Assembly: GCF_000512585.2 (NCBI RefSeq)
Contig: NC_089241.1
Coordinates: 3,100,001 to 3,164,000, forward strand
Length of the DNA stretch: 64,000 bases
Direction of reading: 5' to 3'
Origin: Kwoniella bestiolae CBS 10118
Lineage: Eukaryota; Basidiomycota; Tremellomycetes; Tremellales; Cryptococcaceae
A program made the position numbers and the translations under genes. The notes under the pieces were generated by a model. That model ran no database searches. It had not been told where the DNA came from and was given only the letters and a program-made list of their open reading frames with translations. Positions 24,528-35,937 of this stretch are shown piece by piece (positions within the stretch are counted from its first letter, which is position 1; each line of letters begins with the position of its first letter).

Positions 24528-24988
24528 GGTGGTTTGTGGGTCTTGCCTGTGGATCTGATTATAGTATATCTGACAGTTTGGAAATTGATCTTGGTTAGGT
24601 TCTTTCAACATTTCGATAATTCATCTTCACATCCTCGAGATGGAGGATGGAGGTATGATGAAGGTACGACGACGGGATCAAATCACACTCTGCTACAGAG
24701 GAGTATCGGCGTTATCCGGGGATAGTCATCATAGTCTCGTGTGGTTTACCTTGCTCAATCACCTCCACTGTTGTTGCTCACTCTCCCTCTTCATGGTCAC
24801 CATCTCTGCTTCGTTCCTCTTGCATATCCATGAACTATGAACTAGCATACGATACTCTATAATCAGCTCAGACACTCATACAAGATCTCATCAATAGGAG
24901 TCAAAATCTAAACCAATCGCGATTTCAATAACGTAGAAAGTATAACCGACACTACACGAGAAACCCTACTCAGCAGGGAGAAGTCAAC
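24528..24988. promoter_or_regulatory. divergent promoter region, SPF27 / RPD3-class HDAC
   Basis: A stretch of 461 bp between divergent starts. No recognised site. Confidence 0.45.
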
Positions 24989-27649
24989 ATGGAACCCATT
25001 CTTGGCGAGAGCAAGAGGCGTGTGGTGAGTACTGTTTCTCAGATAATTTCTGAAGGCAATGTGAGGAGGAGAGGTCTGAGACGTTAAGGAAAGGAAGAGG
25101 ACGATGCAGATCAGATATCATCCCAACGTGGCATCGTATAGTATACTCTAGACGAGGAAGGGCAATTGATCCAGGAAGAATCAATGACTGACACACCTGA
25201 TCACCCGCAGTGTTACTTCTTCGACTCAGATATTGGTAATTACCATTATGGACCAGGTATGTGCTTTCAGCTATAAAGTACAAATGGGCATGTTCAGAAG
25301 CTGATAATACCCAACCTCATAGGTCATCCAATGAAACCCACTCGAATCAGGATGTGTCACTCGCTAGTGATGAACTACGGATTATACAAGAAGATGGAGA
25401 TTTTCGTCAGTTCCTCGACCCTCGCTCCACGATGTGCCGAATGAGAGCTGATGATTATACCTTGGGATTATGTAGCGAGCGAAACCAGCTACGAAACGAG
25501 AGATGTCACAGTTCCATACCGACGAATATGTCGATTTCTTACATCGTATAAATCCGGATAACGCTCAGCAGTTCGCCAAGGAACAGGTCAAATGTAAGTA
25601 CAGCTTGTTTGTATTGGGCTACACCCCCAACCCAGGTAGTAGCTGATGGTATATGGGCTTGTTACGATAGACAACGTAGGAGATGATTGTCCGATATTTG
25701 ATGGGTTGTTCGAGTATTGCTCGATATCCGCTGGAGGATCTATGGGTATGTTCAGCTCAATGGTTTCTCTCATGAAGATGTCTGGTAGCTGATGTTTGGA
25801 ATATTCGCTGTTATAGAGGGAGCAGCTAGATTGTCGAGAGATAAATGTGATATTGCGGTGAACTGGGCTGGTGGATTACATCATGCTAAGAAAGCTGAGG
25901 CTAGTGGATTCTGTTATGTTAATGGTAAGTCAGCTGTTTATCGCACCTACTCCATATGAGAGTCAAAAGCTGATTCGCGATCCCTTTCAGATATTGTACT
26001 CGGTATACTCGAATTGTTGAGGTACGCCATCATCACGAGATCACTACTCAATCTCATTTGCTGAACGGATCCATGCTGACATTCACCTTCGCTTCGTAGA
26101 TATCACCAAAGAGTCCTATATATCGATATAGACGTGCACCACGGAGACGGAGTAGAAGAAGCGTTCTACACCACCGATAGAGTCATGACCTGTTCTTTCC
26201 ACAAATACGGAGAGTTCTTTCCCGGGACTGGTGAAGTGAGGGATAATGGGATAGGGAAAGGAAAGGGGTATGCGGTGAATGTTCCTTTGAGGGATGGGAT
26301 TAATGATCAGAATTACCAGGAGATATTCCAGCCTGTGAGTGGACGGTACGCAAAATCGCTTCCCCCGTTTCCATCATTACTATGTCACCACATCACCATC
26401 CCTTTCCATCCTATCAGTTTTGACTGTGTGCGATGGTGACCATACCCCTTACTATGCAAATGACATATACGAGCCAAGACACTAACCTCATTATTCCTTC
26501 CTTTACAGGTAATCAAGCGCGTCATAGAATGGTATCAACCCGGTGCGATCGTTCTCCAATGTGGTTCCGACTCGTTGTCAGGTGATCGACTAGGTTCATT
26601 CAACCTGTCGATGAAAGGTCATGCCGCCTGTGTGCAATTCGTCAAATCTTTCCATCTACCCTTACTTCTTCTTGGTGGAGGGGGTTACACAGTCAAGAGC
26701 GTCAGTAGGACTTGGGCTTATGAGACGGGGTTAGCGGCTGGAGTGGAGTTGCAGAAGAGTGAGTGTACAACGACTATACCACTTTTCTCATGACCGACTT
26801 GCTTACGATTCTCCTCGTGCAGACATACCCAACAATGAGTATTGGGAATATTACGGTCCAACGTACGAACTCGATGTGCGACCTAGTAATATGACGGACC
26901 ACAATACACCCGAATATTTGCAGAAAGTGAAGGAAGCTGTATTTGAGGTATTGAGGGATAAGAACGCAGCTCCCAGTGTACCTTTACAGGGTGAGTGGTA
27001 GTTTCAATCGATCAACACCAACATCGACACGCTGCTATTATTTTTTGTTTGACGGGATATATGCTGATGATTTCACTGTTCAATAGACGTACCCAAACTA
27101 CAACATGACGATGAGGACGAGAATGAGTTGGAAGATGCAGAAGATAAGGACGTCCGTCGTCCAATGAGATTATGGGATAAAGAGAAACAGCATGAGAATT
27201 CTCTTAGCGACTCAGAAGACGAGGGAACGGGAGGTAGGAAACATCGACAGAGTTATAAGAATAGCAATGGATCGGCAAATGGTTCAGGATCGACACACAA
27301 AAAGAGAAGATCGAAATCGCCTCCTACCGCTACTGCTACAGCTGGTGCTCAGGTGAACGGTACTGCCTCGTCTAGTACGAATGGAGTTGGCGCAGGAATC
27401 AACATTGAAAATTGGGCTTCGTCCGTTCCTACCTCGACTTCACCCGTACTTGTTGTCCCACCGCAGCTGCCTACTGATCCTGAGGTGAATGGGGATGGAA
27501 AGGAGGACAGGGAAGGGGATGTGAATATGGATGAAGATGAGAACGCATTGCTCGAATCGATAAACAATCTCCAGAGGTTTGCTCAGGCGGCTGATCCGGC
27601 GGAGCTGAGTGGGGCAGGTGCGGGGGATGTGGTAGCTGAGGGAGCGTGA
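24989..27649 (+). CDS. RPD3: class I histone deacetylase, RPD3/Clr6 family
   Basis: Zn-dependent lysine deacetylase, the catalytic subunit of corepressor complexes. The start MEPILGESKRRVVYYFDSD is followed by GNYHYGPGHPMKPTRIRM, HTDEYVDFLHRINPDN, the catalytic dyad region NWAGGLHHAKKAEASGFCYV, the zinc ligands in VLYIDIDVHHGDGVEEAFYT, FHKYGEFFPGTGE, LQCGSDSLSGDRLG and LLLLGGGGYTVKSVSRTWAY. All key catalytic and metal residues are present. The C-terminal tail (from about residue 380) is acidic and Ser/Thr-rich with a KKRRSKSP basic patch, ending in a helix (ALLESINNLQRFAQAA). The assignment to RPD3 rather than another class I member is by similarity. An Sds3/Dep1-family gene lies about 16 kb downstream. 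Confidence 0.9.
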
Positions 27650-29164
27650 TTATCCTTCATCACCTTCAATTTGATTTCTTGCTTTCCTTCTTTCGGTTTG
27701 AACCCTTTGAACCCTTGTTCCGTTTTTTCCTATATCGCTTTAAAAGTTGTTATAGGTCTTTTCTTCTAGATTTGATCAAGTGTAATTGCATGTATCTTTT
27801 TGGCTTGTGTTATTCTCTCTAATGAGTACGAGATGTACGATAGATAAATAGATTGCATTACGATAGATCCAGAAGAGTGGGAGTGGACCCGCCAAGGGGA
27901 AGGCAAGGAAGGGATAATTCTCCGTGTATAAATATAGCTTTGATCAAGCAAGTCAATCCCCGATGGTCGTCTTTGCTTGGAATCATCGTAACATCATTTA
28001 TAGTGTTACAGTAAGACGGTCATTGGCCGTTAGTTCATCAATGGTGTATGATCCGGTTATAACAGTTATTTCTAGCTCGTCAGGTGATAGGTATGAAACC
28101 GATATGATTCCCGTCGTTGGGAAACCTCAGACTTCAAAAGTACAGAGTACATCACATATACACACTGTATAACGGTTATGTTCGTAGGCTTAGGCTGACT
28201 TTGTAGGATTTACTCGGTCCATCTACGACATGGGTGTCAAGCCAAGAAGTGACTGGGACTGGGACTGGACCATTGACAAGTAAGATATACCATGAGAAAG
28301 AAAGGAGGTTTGCCAAGTTGCTACCAACCAAACAGCCAAACAGCAGCTCGTACATCTGTGAAAGAAGAACCGGTCCAACCGGCACCCGAGATTGTTCTCT
28401 TCTCATTCAACTCGACACTACTCGCATAAAGAGGTGTGTGTTAGTAATCGGGGACCCTCGTATGGGGCTCATTCCTATCAGGTGTACGTCGTCGTCGTCT
28501 CATCCACAGAAAGGAAAAGAATAAGATTACCGATATCTCCCGTTGGCTGTGTGTGTGTGAGAGTGTGTCTGGTTGATCCGCAGTACCTTGCTCGCTTTCT
28601 TCCTCTCGCTGGTGTAAAGCAAAGCAAAGCACGGTACATGGATGGCGTGAGATAGCCGGTTTAAGGTGTGTCTCATCGGATTTGTTCGATGGTTGGTTGG
28701 TTGGTTGGTTGACTGATGGCTTATACCCCTGTTAAGCATTTTCATTATAGTCAGAGCTAGTTAGCTTGGTCTGAGACAAACCCCGTATGTCATACCCGGT
28801 CAGTCAAATTGCAGCATGATCATGTGTTTACAGTAGTATTAGCCTTGTTGATTCCAGAGTACAATTATTTTTCGTTGGGGAAAGGATTGTGGAGACCCAT
28901 TACGTGGGTTGTGTGGATGTCGGTTATGTCTATATCCATATACCTCATTGACCGGTACTACTTGACCCTTCTTTCCCTGTCGATTTCTCGTTTAAATATT
29001 GAGTGTTATAAATTAGATCAACATCCCAAACGAGAATTCACTCCATACTTTAGCATCAACAGCCCCACTCACACTCTTACTCTTACTTTTACTTCTTCTC
29101 CAATAATATCCATCGTATCTCATCACATACCTCTACACATATCTTACTAACCACCACAACCACA
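27650..29164. other. long intergenic/promoter region before the ATO-type transporter
   Basis: About 1.5 kb. It has a TTGG microsatellite at 28691-28710, a GT-rich stretch near 28545-28570 and a CT-rich leader at 29065-29150. ORFs here are short, overlap on both strands and lack splice support. I see no gene. Confidence 0.45.
28691..28710. repeat. TTGG microsatellite
   Basis: About five GGTT units in the upstream region of the ATO-type gene. Confidence 0.8.
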
Positions 29165-30576
29165 ATGGCATCCAAATCAGAGATCGCAGCCGAACACGGT
29201 CTAGCAGGCCACGACACCCGCAACACCGATACAACCTACACCAACGGTAACAACGGGAACGGCAATAACGGTGCACCAGGTTACACCGGTGGTGGTGGAC
29301 CTATGGCGAGGTTCATCACTCCCGGTGGACATCCTGTCGATACTAGTCAACCTGCTTTCCCAGTGTTTCATAGGAAGTTTGCCAACCCTGCGCCATTGGG
29401 TTTGTTGGGGTGAGTTTAGACATGCATCGTCCTCATCATGTGTACTTGGATTACTTGACTATTATACACTACTTCTTTCCTACAACTCTTGCTACCTTGT
29501 TTATCTTCTTTGGCGATGCTTCCATCCCTCTTTCTTCTTTATTTTGCCTTGTTTACTTCTTTCATCGTCCCACATGATGACCTTCATTAAACATCCCGTA
29601 ATAATCGCCGGAACCGCATCACCGGGAATTTAGTCTAACTTAGTGTTACCGCTCAAACATCCTTTGCTCATTCTATTTATATCCATCATCTGATCTTGGC
29701 TGGCAATGCATCAATCTTACTGACATATCTATGTGCTTGTTTCACACAGCTTCGCCGGTACCACCCTCCTCCTCTCATTCTTCAACGTCTCCGCTCGAGG
29801 AGTAACCGTACCCAATGTGATCCTTGGTATGGCATTGGGATACGGTGGTTTGGTCCAGTTGATCGCAGGTATCGAAGAGTGGGCGTGCGGTAATACTTTC
29901 GGTGCGACTGCTTTCTCCTCTTATGGTGGTTTCTGGTTATCTTTTGCTAGTGAGTTCTAGTCCTCCCATCTCGGTCATACATGTAACGTATCAACACTGC
30001 AATAATACATATCATTTCATCCTATGATGGCCAATGCTAATTCCTCTTCTCCCCGCAGCCCTCTACATCCCCCAATTCCAAGTAACTGCCGCCTACACGG
30101 ACAAAGCGATGTTAGCCAACGCATTAGGTTTCTACCTCGCTGTATGGGGTATCATCACTTTCCTCTTCCTTGTCGCTTGTCTCCGATCTTCCATGGCTTT
30201 GGTGGCGCTCTTCTTCTTCTTGGATATTACCTTCTGGCTCTTGTGAGTGTTTGGCTCTCATCCATATAAGCTCAGTCATCCTTTCGTATGTCCTGATCCT
30301 GATCGTTCATCGTTGTTTACAGAGCCGCAGGTGAATTCACTGAATCAGCCAAAACCCACAAAGCAGGAGGTGCATTCGGTATTGTAAGTTTGAGCCTTTC
30401 CTTCTCCCTTCCATGGTGTGGACCATGAATTGTCTGTCAGTACGTAGCTGACATTGACGTATAACCCACAGATCACAGCCTTCATCGCCATGTACACCGC
30501 CCTGGCAGGTATGCTCACCAAGGACACCTCGCACTTCTTGATCCCCGTTGGAAACCTCGCTAGAGCGAGCAAGTAA
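29165..30576 (+). CDS. acetate/ammonium transporter, GPR1/FUN34/YaaH (ATO) family
   Basis: Plasma-membrane carrier of the AceTr family (acetate uptake, ammonia export). The N-terminal cytosolic segment is Asn/Gly-rich and precedes the family hallmark FANPAPLGLLGFAGTTLLL. Six hydrophobic helices follow across five short introns, including NVILGMALGYGGLVQLIAGI, FSSYGGFWLSFATLYIPQF, YLAVWGIITFLFLVACLRS, ALVALFFFLDITFWLLAAGE and AFIAMYTALAGMLTK. It ends IPVGNLARASK. The length fits the family. Which ATO/ADY2 paralog it matches cannot be told here. Confidence 0.92.
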
Positions 30577-31565
30577 AGTGAACAACACGTTGGATCGTGA
30601 TCGAAAAAGAAACAGATGTTCAAAGAACGACCAACCAGTACCTACTAAATCTACACATCAAAAGCGGGTTCTTGTCCTTCTCTCATTGAGTTCTTATTTC
30701 ATTTATATCTGATGGGATGGAGATGCAAAAATGAATTTTGTCTTTGTCTTGGGGTTGATTCTCTAAATATTTCGCTTTACATTTTATTTTTATTTTTCAT
30801 TTTGAGTTATCAATATCAAGTTTTATATACTGTCGATAAGGTATCTTCATCTAATTCGTATATGCCTATGTAATCAGGTTAATCCAAAAGAAAAACATGT
30901 ATATCCTTACAAACACCGTGCATCCCTGTATCAGGCCTTTCACAAAGGAGACACGGTCACTCGCAATTCTTGACGAGATGTATAATTGCTACCTACTTGT
31001 GCTGAGACATCGACTGGAATGTACAGTGCAATCATATCTTCAACCTGGCACCCACGATCAAGTCCTGTTCTACTCAATACCCCGGATCTATGAGTACATC
31101 TCAGGCGCACATTGTAAAGATAGATGAGATCAGATCATGTGAAGTATACCATCTGTCGGTCCGTGTTAGGCAAAGTACAGTGAGACGAGTATTACCAACC
31201 CCCCTCAGTGCTTATGCAAACATGCTGGACCAGAGGAACAGGCATCTGACTCCCGACTTCTGGTTTCCAATCCCTCATCGGCAATGGAGATCTGACAGGT
31301 AATACATTGAGATCATCCAATATCCATCTGGCATTTTACGTTATTCTGCATCTCGCATGATTCGCTATACAGTATACCTACTCAGTTCAGTTCACTTCGG
31401 TGCGCTGGAGGAATATAGTCTTTATAAAAGTATGTGTGTATAGTCCATTTTTAGACTGGTTTTTTGGGGTAGGTATACAAAGGTGAGATGAAAGATGATA
31501 ACGGGGTTGTAATGGATGGTTGGTCGTGAGGGCGTGGAAGAGGAGGTATGGATCGACGAGGTGTA
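30577..31565. other. convergent 3' intergenic region
   Basis: About 1 kb between the convergent ATO and PHF5A stops. AT-rich after 30700. No supported gene; the ORF at 30897-31127 is probably chance. Confidence 0.45.
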
Positions 31566-32650
31566 CTATCCCTTTTTGAATCCACCGCCTTTTTCCAGTC
31601 TGCAAGGTAAAAGCAAATCGATTAGTATAGATCAATATTAGGTGGAGGGCGAAGTCGGAGAATGAGAAGAGAGATCTGAGATGAGAGATGTAGTATACCA
31701 TCGTGTGAAGAAAGTTCAAAGAATATTTATATCTAGTGGGAAGGTGAACAGGAGGAAGAGGGTGGATTGATTTGAATTGAATAAGATAACTCACCCCAAT
31801 TTCTTCCTCTCGTAGAACGCGTCCACCCTCGATGCACCCATCTGTACAGAAGAATATACATTGTCAGTATCGGTCTTATTCTTGCTCTCGATTGTGATAT
31901 TGGTGGTAAGAGGGCGAGCAAACTCACATTGATGATTCTCGGACAACCATCTCTATCTTTCTCTAATCGAGTACATTCCGTGCAGTAATACGCGTCCGAG
32001 ATAGCTAAGAGGGGTATTAGATGCTAATCTAATGGAACAAAAGTAGACATAGAACACTCACCAGGCGATGAACAGATGATACATTTCCCAGCTGCCGTGC
32101 CGACTATCACCCGCATAACATCGTATTAGCTAAGCTCAACCGGACTGTCCGAGTTTTCCACCACTGGGTGACAATAGTGCAGAGAGACGCGATACTCACA
32201 CGAACACTCATCGCATATCCTCACGATAGTCATAGGTCGAACGTATGAATCGCATATTGGGCTATTTGACAAACAAGGGTTAATATTTGTCATGTGAGGC
32301 GTTATCCCTTTCCAAGTAAATCTCAACAATATATACTCCGATCTTCAGTCGTACCACTCGGGATAGAGAGTTTGACCCCAGGGAGCATAGACTGAAAAGC
32401 TGGACTTCAACTCACCATTTCCCATCGCATTTCTCACACATCCGACCTATAGCTACGGTTATAGAGTACATTAGCTCAGCTCGGGAGTAGAACAGCAGGG
32501 GGAAGTGGAGATGACTTACCGATCCCGGGCTGTCTCCTGCACATCAACAAATCTGGGTGATGCTTGGACTATTCCCGCGGGTATGTATCAGCTCAGGTCG
32601 AGTTCGGTTGAGCAGGAACATGAAGAGAAGGAAGACAGGGGACATACCAT
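31566..32650 (-). CDS. RDS3: PHF5A/RDS3, zinc-knot subunit of SF3b
   Basis: Small SF3b subunit that contacts SF3B1 and the branch-site helix in U2 snRNP. Joined exons give M/SKHHPDLLMCRRQPGIG, RMCEKCDGKCPICDSYVRP, MTIVRICDECSFGTAAGKC, IICSSPGVSDAYYCTECTRL, EKDRDGCPRIINMGASR and FYERKKLG, then a LEKGGGFKKG tail. All zinc-ligand CXXC pairs are present and the length (about 115 residues) is normal. The first coding exon is only the ATG (32648-32650), followed at once by the donor GTATGT; the next exon begins with the serine codon at about 32567. There are six or more introns in 1.1 kb. Confidence 0.93.
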
Positions 32651-33388
32651 TTTGCTTTCGTTTTGCCTTTACTTTGCGTTTGACGGATCTGACGGGAACC
32701 TCTGGGTCTGGGTCTGCGACAATCTTCCAATGTGATGATGGCGTTGAGTCTTACCCACTCTTCCTCTTTGATAAGGTATGGACGATGGAATAGATTAGAG
32801 AATGAAAGAATGATGATCAATCAATGTTGGCCACCTACTTCTAACATTTATTTACGTTGACGAGCGAGCGAACGAGCTGAAAACCCAGGCCTAGGAAGTG
32901 GCAGAATGCTTATGTAAGCGAAGACATACCAATCTCAAAGGAATACACCGACAAGTCCTCTCTTCCTTCTCTTGCTTTCGTGGAGATATGATGCATGGTC
33001 GCAATATCATATCGGACATATGTACCCATAGACTATCCCGCTGAGTCATCTCGCTGCACCTCAACACAGCCTAGAGCTATCCATACTGTACCCTCAAATT
33101 CACCTTAGAAGCACCGTTATGAGACTAGACGGGATCGCATCGTAACACACAATCTGCAACATCCTTTTACATGCTTCGTTCACCAGACACTAAATAAGAA
33201 AAAAATCACTATAAACACGAAAAAAGACAGGAAACCTCATAGACATGATCTAAGAAAAGGGTGTATACAAAATGTCTTTGTACTCGAAAGAACATCTATC
33301 TATTGTATATACATTTGATCTGTACCACTCTTTCCACCAACTACAACAACACCATCATTATCCTAATCCCACTAATCTCATTTGTCCA
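32651..33388. other. intergenic region upstream of PHF5A
   Basis: Contains the PHF5A promoter and the 3' flank of the HAL-type kinase. No gene seen. Confidence 0.45.
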
Positions 33389-35937
33389 CTAAAGCTTGAC
33401 CACGTCCATACCTGCGCTAGTATGGGTATGCGAGTTCTTCTGACCCTCCACACAAACTTCCACCGAAGCCAACCATTTATCTTTTAACGCTTCGTCAACG
33501 GACCAACGGGTCTTCGGATCAGGATCCAACATATGTTTGACAACATTCCTACATTCCCTTGGAATCAGGTTATTCAGTGGAGCAGGAGTGGGTGGTTTCT
33601 CGGTGGTACCATCGCCCTTGTAGGTCGAAAGGTAGGTCGCGAATGTACTGTCGGATGTTTTGGCTACTCTCCAGGGGAGTTCTTGGAATTGCATACAGTA
33701 GAAGACGATCGCTGCTGCCCAGACGTCTACTTGACGTGCGTCGTATTCTGCGTAATATCGAGCAAATATAGTCAATACGAGCAGGACAAAAAGTATATGG
33801 TTGTAAAGTTAACTCACCCTTATGATCGAATAATTCAGGCGCAATGTACGGTTCAGATCCGCACAAACCCTTGGACAAGTGGGTCTTCTTCTCCCAACAC
33901 ATCCTGAACACATCGGAAACACCGAAGTCAGTGATCTGATCAAGAGAACAAATTATCAGCATAAACTACATATTTCGACAGAGCCAACTCAACCCACCTT
34001 GACATGACCCCTCCCATCTAAAAGTAAATTCTCAGGCTTTATATCCCTATGAGCCACCCCCATCGAATGGAGGTACTGTATCCCCTGAAGGATCTGCTTG
34101 AAAGTACATTCCACTTCTCCACTTGACATCCCACCTTTCTTGATTGCCGCATAGAGATCCCCTCCAGGACAGTATTCCATGACTTCACACCAATGGTGCT
34201 GTTCGTCCTGGACCAGATCGACCGTCTCGACAACATTGATATGGTGGAGTGTCGAGGAGATACAGAATTCAGAGGTAAGTTTTTTGACGTAATCTTTTTC
34301 AGTCTCATTCTTCCTTCTCTTCCTAAACTCTTTCACGGCATATAACTTCTCCTCCCTTCTATCCCATTTATGAGCTAATCTCACCACCGCGGTCGCTCCT
34401 TTACCTATCGCGGCTTTATCGCAGATACCGTATTTTTTCAAGAGGGAGGCGGTCGAAGCATTGTCCCCTCCAGCTTCTGAGCCTGCTTTGGTGGAAGCTC
34501 GATCTGAACCCTTTTGAGATCCATTGGCAGATGCCTTTCTAGATAATTTAGGTCCATTATCACCCAAGCCTACGAGATCTTTCAAGGTGAACTTGGTTCC
34601 TGAGCTACCAGAGACTTCTTGTTTGTTCGCCACGGCGACTGGCTGACCACCAACGAGGGCAACGGGTTTATCTTTCCCACCTATGGACCCATGAGAAGCA
34701 GATCGACCGGATAGTTTCCTTTGTAATGACGGAGCGGATACTGGAGGGGTGGCCGCTCCTTTACGATCTTTGTCTACGGGAGGTTGAGCGTGGGGATCAT
34801 GACCAGGTCCAGAATTCTGTCTTCTGAAACTTGGGGCTCTGGAGGGTGGTCTGGAATGATCCGAATCTGATACGTTGGCAGGTGGAGTGGAAGGTGTGAG
34901 AGGAGGTGATCGAGTGGCATCTCGGCTGGGAGGTTGTGGAGATCGACTTCTAGGTGAGTTGTGTCCACTGCTTGAATGTTGACGTGAGACATCGACAGAG
35001 AGATTATCGTGTTGAGATCTTGCTTCGGCCTGAGCTTGAGCCTGCGCATGAGCGGCCAATTTGGCTTCGTGTTTGGCTTCATTGGGGTGGAACATCTTGT
35101 GAAGGAATGATTTCTTGGGTCCATGTTCACCTAGCATCGTAGGTTTACTAGTAGTCGTATGAGCTCTGGAACCTCGAGTCTGGACTTCGGGGTGTTTCTC
35201 ATGAGTATGGTGCGATCCAGCATAGACCGATGCGGAGGAGTTGGCTCGGGACATTTGGGCAGAGGTCATTCCGCTGACAGGGGGAGGGGGGATGTTCATT
35301 GAATGACCAGGATGAGGTGAATTGGTCGTAGATGGCAGAGGGCGGACTAAAGTCCATCAAGAAGTATCAGGTACGATTCGAAGAGAGAATAAGAAGAAAT
35401 GATGCGTACAGTTTGGGAAAGGAAATGAAACATCAGGTAAACCAGGTTGAGGGTGATGGACCTTGGGTGAATCTGTGCTTCCTACAGTAGCTAGACTTGA
35501 GCTGAGAGGGGGATGGGCATGATCATGTCCGCCATTGAGGGATCGATGAGCATCATTGCCGTTACCACCAAGAGGCGATGGGTGATAATCCTGTTTGGCA
35601 TGTTGCAACTGAGAAAGCTTGGGGGGGCTGACGGGTTCAGCCTCCGAATCTGGGGTAGAGGTAGGTGGGGATAATGAAGGAGTACCGAGGGCGTGGGTGT
35701 GGGATGCGGAGGGTGGTTTGAGGGTATCGAACATGTATGGTAGATCTTTGACGTTTACGACTTTGGTTTGTGCTTGATTCTGCCAAACGTACATTATATC
35801 AGCACTATGAAGATGAATTCAATGGCCAGTGGGATTAGACTCACTCTCTTTGTATCGTCCGGAATACCTTCTTCATCTGTCGCTTCCGGTATCGTCCCCA
35901 CACCATGACCGCCATTCGAGGTTGGGATTGAAGACAT
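33389..35937 (-). CDS. Ser/Thr protein kinase of the HAL5/SAT4/HRK1 (NPR) family
   Basis: Fungus-specific kinase family that tunes plasma-membrane transporters and ion homeostasis. The start MSSIPTSNGGHGVGTIPEAT gives a long Ser/Pro/His-rich N-terminus. The kinase domain (about 34395-33480) begins AAIGKGATAVVRLAHKWDRR with the catalytic lysine in YAVKEFRKRRK, then HHINVVETVDLVQDEQHHWC, MGVAHRDIKPENLLLDG, VKITDFGVSDVF, CGSEPYIAPELFDHK and YDARQVDVWAAAIVFYCM. It ends with DPDPKTRWSVDEALKDKWL and a short tail. All catalytic motifs are intact. The YDARQVDVW and PYIAPE motifs are typical of the HAL/NPR group. A 2.6-kb gene-poor region lies upstream. Confidence 0.88.

Noticed and set aside
28540..28575. 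GT-repeat stretch suggesting a telomeric or CRISPR-like repeat
   Set aside because: Too short and irregular; simple low-complexity DNA.
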